Shown: positions 59,340-64,000 of the stretch, piece after piece
How the letters are laid out: each line of letters starts with the position of its first letter
How positions within the stretch are numbered: position 1 is the stretch's first letter
NCBI GenBank assembly: GCA_964508715.1
Contig: CAZDUX010000001.1
Span: 1-64,000 of the forward strand
Reading direction: 5' to 3'
DNA from: JAKALX01 sp964508715
GTDB lineage: Bacteria; Chloroflexota; Dehalococcoidia; Tepidiformales; Tepidiformaceae
Length of the DNA: 64,000 nucleotides
The notes under the pieces: model-generated
Seen by the model: the letters and a program-made list of their open reading frames with translations, nothing else
Told to the model about the DNA's origin: nothing
The model's database searches: none
Program-made: the position numbers and the translations under genes

Positions 59340-60206
59340 GTGGACGGGCTATTCTCGCTCGAAGGCAAGGTCGCAATCGTCACCGGTTCGAGCTACGGGC
59401 TCGGCGTGATCTTCGCCGGCGCCCTCGCCGATGCCGGCGCCGACATCGTCATCACCGCGCGCTCCGCCGAGCGCCTGCAGGCGACCCGCAAGATGATCGA
59501 GGCGAAGGGCCGCCGCTGCCTCGTCGCCCCCGCGGACGTCACCGACTACGCCCAGGTCGCCGCGCTCATGAAGACTGCCAACGACGCCTTCGGCAAGATC
59601 GATATCCTCGTGAACAACGCCGGCGTGAGCGATGCTCGTGGCCTTCGGAGCGAGCACTCCGAGCCAGAAACGTTCGCGAACATCGTTGGTACCGATCTCG
59701 TGGGGCTCTGGTACTGCTGCCACGCTGCCGCGCAATACATGCTGCGCCAGGGCCACGGCAACATCATCAACATCAGCTCGATCTTTGGTATGGGCGGCTT
59801 CGAAGCGCGCACACCGGGCTACTTCGCCTCGAAGGGCGGCGTCAACAACCTCACCTCTCTCCTCGCCTGTGAATGGGGTGACCGTGGTATCCGCGTGAAC
59901 GCCATCGCGCCGCACTTTTTTGATTCCGAGATGACGCACGAAATTCTCGTCGCATCCGGAATGCTCGCCTACCTGGAGGGCCGAACGCCGATGCGCCGTA
60001 TTGGGCAGGCCGACGACCTCATTGGGCCGATCGTCTTCCTCGCCTCCGATGCTTCGAAGTTTGTCAACGGTGTCGTTATGCCGCTCGACGGTGGCCTCTC
60101 GGCTGGGCGCGGGTTCGCGCCTGGGCCCTTCGTCTCCGATACGTGGGATCCGGACGGGCGCGGCCAGCCGCTTCGGCCAGGGACGCCGTTCCCCGGCTCC
60201 AGGTGA
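59340..60206 (+). CDS. Short-chain dehydrogenase/reductase
   Basis: A 288-residue classical SDR with TGSSYGLG for cofactor binding, NNAG, the catalytic Ser in NISSIFG and the YFASK (Tyr and Lys) motif. The GTG at 59340 gives the normal start VDGLFSLEGKVAIVTG; a GTG at 59322 is possible. The C-terminal tail of about 35 residues after GGLSAGRG is Gly/Pro-rich. It is divergent from the DUF3237 gene and begins a plus-strand pair with the CoA-hydrolase/transferase. Confidence 0.9.
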   Translation: MDGLFSLEGKVAIVTGSSYGLGVIFAGALADAGADIVITARSAERLQATRKMIEAKGRRCLVAPADVTDYAQVAALMKTANDAFGKIDILVNNAGVSDARGLRSEHSEPETFANIVGTDLVGLWYCCHAAAQYMLRQGHGNIINISSIFGMGGFEARTPGYFASKGGVNNLTSLLACEWGDRGIRVNAIAPHFFDSEMTHEILVASGMLAYLEGRTPMRRIGQADDLIGPIVFLASDASKFVNGVVMPLDGGLSAGRGFAPGPFVSDTWDPDGRGQPLRPGTPFPGSR

Positions 60207-60280
60207 GGGGTTGAGTCCTTCGCCGCATCCGGTATGGTTCGCCTGACATTCGAGGTCCGATGTCAAAGGGGGAGTTCGAG

Positions 60281-61783
60281 ATGAGTGATTACGCTTCCTG
60301 GCGCGATGACTACCAGGCCCGGCTTCGCTCCGCCGATGATGCCATGCTCGCCATCAACGAAGGAGACTTCGTCTGCATCAGTATCCTCACCCCGGGGCCC
60401 CTGACCGAGGCCTTCCAGCGGCGCGCCCGGCAACTCAATCGCGTCGACTTCCGGACACTCGCCCCGCGCGAACTCGATCTGTTCGGGGAGAACGGCCCTC
60501 GTGGGGAGAAGGAGATCGAGCTTTTCATCGGGGATTCACTTCGCTGGGCCCACGATGCACAGGTGGCGACCTACCTGCCGAATACCTTCATGGCCGGGAT
60601 GAAGGCTTTCGATGAAGAGCGGCAGGAGGCGCACATGCCGGATGTCTTCCTCACGCCCTGTAGTCCTCCTAACGAGCACGGCTTCGTTCATTTTGGGCCT
60701 CACATGTGGCAGCGGAAGGCGTACACAAGGCGCTGCAAGACAACCATCGCCATCGTCGACCCGAACATCGCACCGGTGCATGGCGATGTCTGGGTGCACG
60801 TCAGCGAGATCACCTATTTCGTCGAGGGTGCAATTCGGCCGATCGACATCGCCGCCGTACGTCAACGCGTCGAGACACTATCCAATCCCGCTGACCGCCC
60901 GGCCCTGTTGGATATCCTCTCCAGGGCAAGTCCGGACCAGGTTGGGCTGGTGGAAGAGGTCTTTCATGCAATGCCAATCGGGCTCCTTCAAACGGCGCTG
61001 GGCCTGGGCGAGGTGGACCCCGAAGCACAGGCAATCGCTGGCAATATCCGCCAGGCAAAGCTCATCCGGGATGGCGCCACGATCCAGGTTGGGGTCGGCC
61101 AGCCGAGTTCTCTCATGTTCAAAGCAGGCGCCTTCGATGACTGCCACGATCTCGGGCTCCACACGGAGCTCGGTTCGCCAGGGCTGGCCAGGCTCTGGGA
61201 ACGTGGCATCCTGAACGCATCGAAGAAGACACTCCACAAGGGGCGCAACGTCGCCGTCGCGTGGAGCGGCTGCGATGGCGAGGACCTCAAGCTCATCGCC
61301 GGGAACCCGGTCTTCGAACTTTATGACCCCGACTACCTGCTGAACCCTGCCCTCATGTCGCAGAACCGCAACATGACCTCGCTCAACAGCGCAATCTCGG
61401 TCGACCTCCTGGGTCAGATCGCGAGCGAGGATCGCTACGGCGGGCACATGGTGAACGGCACCGGCGGCCAGCCCGATACGCATATCTCGGCGTTCATCTG
61501 CCGGGGCGGGCGGGCGATCACGGTGATGCGCTCGACCGCCGTCGAGGGCAGCATCTCGAAGGTGGTGGCGCGGCACGAGGCGGGCACGCTCGTGACCATC
61601 CCACGCTACATGGCAGATACCATCGTGACGGAATATGGCGTTGCCAGGCTGCTCGACAAGAACCACCGGCAGCGCGCCGAGGAGATGATCAGTATCGCCC
61701 ACCCGGACTTCCGGGCCGAACTCCGTCAACAGGCGAAAGAACTCGTCGGGGTCCTGGAGTTCGGGGTGAAGCCATCCGTGTGA
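60281..61783 (+). CDS. Acetyl-CoA hydrolase/CoA-transferase family protein
   Basis: A 500-residue family I-type enzyme (acetyl-CoA hydrolase, succinyl-CoA:acetate or 4-hydroxybutyrate CoA-transferase group). It has a two-domain fold with the catalytic Glu region GLHTELGSPGLARL, and GGQPDTHISAFI in the C-terminal domain. The ATG at 60281 follows GGGGGAG by six bases; an in-frame ATG at 60260 is upstream of that site. It follows the SDR by 74 bases and probably moves CoA between acids in the same pathway. Confidence 0.87.
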   Translation: MSDYASWRDDYQARLRSADDAMLAINEGDFVCISILTPGPLTEAFQRRARQLNRVDFRTLAPRELDLFGENGPRGEKEIELFIGDSLRWAHDAQVATYLPNTFMAGMKAFDEERQEAHMPDVFLTPCSPPNEHGFVHFGPHMWQRKAYTRRCKTTIAIVDPNIAPVHGDVWVHVSEITYFVEGAIRPIDIAAVRQRVETLSNPADRPALLDILSRASPDQVGLVEEVFHAMPIGLLQTALGLGEVDPEAQAIAGNIRQAKLIRDGATIQVGVGQPSSLMFKAGAFDDCHDLGLHTELGSPGLARLWERGILNASKKTLHKGRNVAVAWSGCDGEDLKLIAGNPVFELYDPDYLLNPALMSQNRNMTSLNSAISVDLLGQIASEDRYGGHMVNGTGGQPDTHISAFICRGGRAITVMRSTAVEGSISKVVARHEAGTLVTIPRYMADTIVTEYGVARLLDKNHRQRAEEMISIAHPDFRAELRQQAKELVGVLEFGVKPSV

Positions 61784-61878
61784 CCAGGCCCTGCTGGCAC
61801 CTCGAGTATGCGCAGGATAGGGCCCCGGGAGTGGCCAGATTACAGAAGCCCGATTGGTAGCTCCCCCAATGTCGTCCG

Positions 61879-64000
61879 CTACTGGCCCGCGGCCCCGACG
61901 GGTTGGCGGCGCTCGTACTTCTTCACTGGCGTCTGGATAACCGGGAGGAGTTCGGGGGCGCCGAACGCTGCAATCTGGCGGTCCTCCGGGGCGATGCCAT
62001 AGGCGGTCGTACGTTGCTGAGGAATCCGCCCGGCCGAGATGATGATGCGCTCCATCTCCTCGGGCGGGAGCTCCTGGCCGAAGGCGGCACCCGCCGCCCG
62101 CGAGATGCTCTCGTTCATCAATGTGCCGCCGAGGTCGTTGACACCGGCGTCGAGGCACGCACGAACGCCGGCTTCACCCATCTTCACCCACGAGACCTGG
62201 ATGTTCGTGATATATGGGTGAAGCGCCAGCCGGGCGACGGCATGCATGAGTACCGCTTCGCGGAAGGTGGGGCCGCTCCGTGCGTTCCCCTTCAGGTAAA
62301 TCGGCGCCTCCATGTGAACGAACGGCAGCGGTACGAATTCAGTAATGCCACCCGTCCGCTTCTGCAGGTCGCGAAGGTGGATGAGATGCCGTGCCCAGTT
62401 CACCGGGCCATCGATGTGGCCATACATGATCGTCGATGTCGTCTTGAATCCCGCGCGATGGGCAGCCTCGACCACCTCTATCCAGCGGTCGGTCGTAAGC
62501 TTGTCGGGGCAGAGGGTCTTTCGAACCTCATCGTCGAGCACCTCGGCGGCGGTCCCGGGGAGCGTCCCGAGCCCTGCCTCCTTGAGCATCACAAGGAACT
62601 CAGGAATCGGAACGCCCAGTGTCTCGGCGCCCTGGGCCACCTCCAGCGGTGAGAATGCGTGAACGTGCATCCGGGGCTGGACATCCTTCACAGCTCGGAG
62701 GATGTCCAGGTACTTGGCGCCGGTGTACTCGGGGTGGATTCCCCCTTGCATACAGACTTCCGTGGCACCACGGTCCCACGCCTCGGTGACACGCCGCTGA
62801 ATCTCATCGATTCCCAGGTCGTAGGGATTACCGCGCAGGCTCTCGCTCAACTTGCCCTTTGCGAAGGCGCAGAACTGGCAGCGGAAGTAGCAGATGTTGG
62901 TGTAGTTGATATTCCGATTGACCACGTAGGTTACGCGGTCACCGTTGACACGCTCCCGAAGGGTATTCGCCGCCTGGCAGACGAGATGGTAGTCGTCGCC
63001 ACGGGCCTGGAAGAGACGGGTGAGGTCGGGTTCCGTGAGGTCCTCGCCGCCAGTGACACGTTCGAGGATCGCCCGCACTTCCGGGGTCGATGTGTCGTTC
63101 GTGCGCGGCGCCGTGAGCTTTACCGGGATGCTGTCAGCGGGAGGAGCGTCATCGGCGTCACCAGGTGACCATACTTCAGTCTTCGCGAAGCCATCGGCGT
63201 CGATGGCGCGGATGACGGGAGTTCGCAGGAGTTCACCCTGCCATCGATCCGAGTTGCGGGCGTAAGCAGGGTAGACGGCGAGGCGTTCGGTGAGGACCTT
63301 GCCGCAGGTGGCTGTGTTCTGGCGTAGCGCTTCGAGGTGCGGCCACGGGGCCTCGGGGTTCACATGGTCGGGAGTGACGGGCGAGACTCCGCCCCAGTCG
63401 TTGAGGCCAGCGGCCGCGAGCTTTGGATATTCGTCATAACTCAGGTTCGGCGGTGCCTGGATGTTCATCTCGGGGCCGAAGACGAGGCGAGAGACGGCAA
63501 TGGTCCAGAGCAGGTCGTCGAGGTCCGGTTCGGGTGCATTGGCCATCTTCGTATCCGGCTTCGCCCGGAAGTTCTGGACGATGACCTCCTGGATATGTCC
63601 GAACTCGTCGTGGAGGCGGCGCAATGCGAGAAACGCCTCGATACGCTCGCTTCGTGTTTCGCCAATCCCGATGAGGATGCCTGACGTAAACGGTACGCGG
63701 AGTTCGCCCGCGTCACGCATCGTCTGGAGCCGCAGGGCCGGTCGTTTGTCGGGCGAGCCGTAGTGAACACCGCCCTTCTGGCAGAGACGCTCGCTCGCAC
63801 TTTCGAGCATGATGCCCTGCGAAATCGTGACCTCACGCAACATGGCGATCTCATCCCGTGTCATGACGCCCGGGTTGGCGTGTGGCAGGAGGCCAGTTTC
63901 TTCGTGGACGAGCTTCGCCATCGCGGCGAGGTATTCGAGGGTGGTCCTGTACCCCATCGACTCGAGCTCGCGAGCCGCAACCTTGTAGCGCAGCTCGGGC
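61879..64000 (-). CDS. fbiC: 7,8-didemethyl-8-hydroxy-5-deazariboflavin synthase FbiC (5' end missing)
   Basis: FbiC makes the F420 chromophore FO from tyrosine and a pyrimidine using two radical-SAM halves. The window holds about the last 706 residues: the end of the CofG-like half (with HANPGVMTRDEIAML) and the complete CofH-like half with the cluster motif CYFRCQFCAFAKG. The frame continues past 64000 (PELRYKVAARELESMGY precedes the first Met at 63957), so the N-terminal CofG cluster lies outside the window. The fused form is found in Actinobacteria and some Chloroflexota. Confidence 0.93.
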   Translation of the reverse strand, partial: PELRYKVAARELESMGYRTTLEYLAAMAKLVHEETGLLPHANPGVMTRDEIAMLREVTISQGIMLESASERLCQKGGVHYGSPDKRPALRLQTMRDAGELRVPFTSGILIGIGETRSERIEAFLALRRLHDEFGHIQEVIVQNFRAKPDTKMANAPEPDLDDLLWTIAVSRLVFGPEMNIQAPPNLSYDEYPKLAAAGLNDWGGVSPVTPDHVNPEAPWPHLEALRQNTATCGKVLTERLAVYPAYARNSDRWQGELLRTPVIRAIDADGFAKTEVWSPGDADDAPPADSIPVKLTAPRTNDTSTPEVRAILERVTGGEDLTEPDLTRLFQARGDDYHLVCQAANTLRERVNGDRVTYVVNRNINYTNICYFRCQFCAFAKGKLSESLRGNPYDLGIDEIQRRVTEAWDRGATEVCMQGGIHPEYTGAKYLDILRAVKDVQPRMHVHAFSPLEVAQGAETLGVPIPEFLVMLKEAGLGTLPGTAAEVLDDEVRKTLCPDKLTTDRWIEVVEAAHRAGFKTTSTIMYGHIDGPVNWARHLIHLRDLQKRTGGITEFVPLPFVHMEAPIYLKGNARSGPTFREAVLMHAVARLALHPYITNIQVSWVKMGEAGVRACLDAGVNDLGGTLMNESISRAAGAAFGQELPPEEMERIIISAGRIPQQRTTAYGIAPEDRQIAAFGAPELLPVIQTPVKKYERRQPVGAAGQ

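Noticed and set aside
60878..62158. 426-residue minus-strand reading frame
   Set aside because: It is antisense to the acetyl-CoA hydrolase/transferase gene and overlaps fbiC, with no family-like features.
1..64000. CRISPR array, rRNA or prophage
   Set aside because: I saw no spaced direct repeats, ribosomal RNA sequence, integrase or phage structural genes on either strand.

Overview
The window is high-GC bacterial DNA, densely coded on both strands, with about 60 protein genes and no rRNA, tRNA or CRISPR array that I can see. The mix suggests a Chloroflexota bacterium (Dehalococcoidia-like). This is inference, and an actinobacterium is the main alternative. The basis is a fused FbiC-type F420 enzyme, RNase Y with YmdB, a sortase, many lipoproteins with Cys lipoboxes, a dimeric glycyl-tRNA synthetase, many CoA-transferase genes, and short or absent leaders in front of several start codons.

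Layout. 1-11 kb: DUF1015 protein, HIT protein, RNase PH, ComEC, M1 aminopeptidase, a double SnoaL-like protein, ketol-acid reductoisomerase and a sortase. 11-18 kb: a complete branched-chain amino-acid-type ABC transporter (livF, G, M, H, K) plus a second substrate-binding lipoprotein. 18-22 kb: rhodanese, methyltransferase, Rid protein, a UPF0104-type membrane protein and a PAP2-type membrane protein. 22-31 kb: a chemotaxis block. One strand carries cheW-A-C-D-Y-B-R; the other carries fliM, an unknown gene, cheX and a small membrane protein. No receptors or other flagellar genes are present. 31-37 kb: fabZ, PHP phosphoesterase, ymdB, rny, recX and recA, all on the minus strand, with a LexA-like box in front of recA. 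37-45 kb: DUF167 protein, glycyl-tRNA synthetase, a small protein made of two 33-residue repeats, a GNAT protein, an amidohydrolase, a transposase remnant, a thiolase and two zinc alcohol dehydrogenases. 45-50 kb: a KimA-like potassium transporter operon with KdpD/KdpE-type regulators and a coupled 94-residue unknown. 50-55 kb: nuclease and OB-fold lipoproteins, acetyl-CoA synthetase, an unknown beta protein, and a protein with an eCIS/DUF4157-style N-terminus and an HExxH motif. 55-62 kb: an acyl-CoA catabolic cluster (epoxide hydrolase-like, enoyl-CoA hydratase, two CaiB-type CoA-transferases, DUF3237, SDR, acetyl-CoA hydrolase/transferase). 62-64 kb: fbiC, cut by the window end.

Together the genes describe a heterotroph that takes up amino acids, breaks down CoA-linked organic acids, activates acetate, makes F420 and senses its surroundings by chemotaxis. 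The least explained items are the HExxH protein near 54-55 kb, the 94-residue protein in the potassium operon, the repeat protein near 39 kb, and catalytic-residue losses in ComEC, the Rid protein and one or both CaiB-type proteins.
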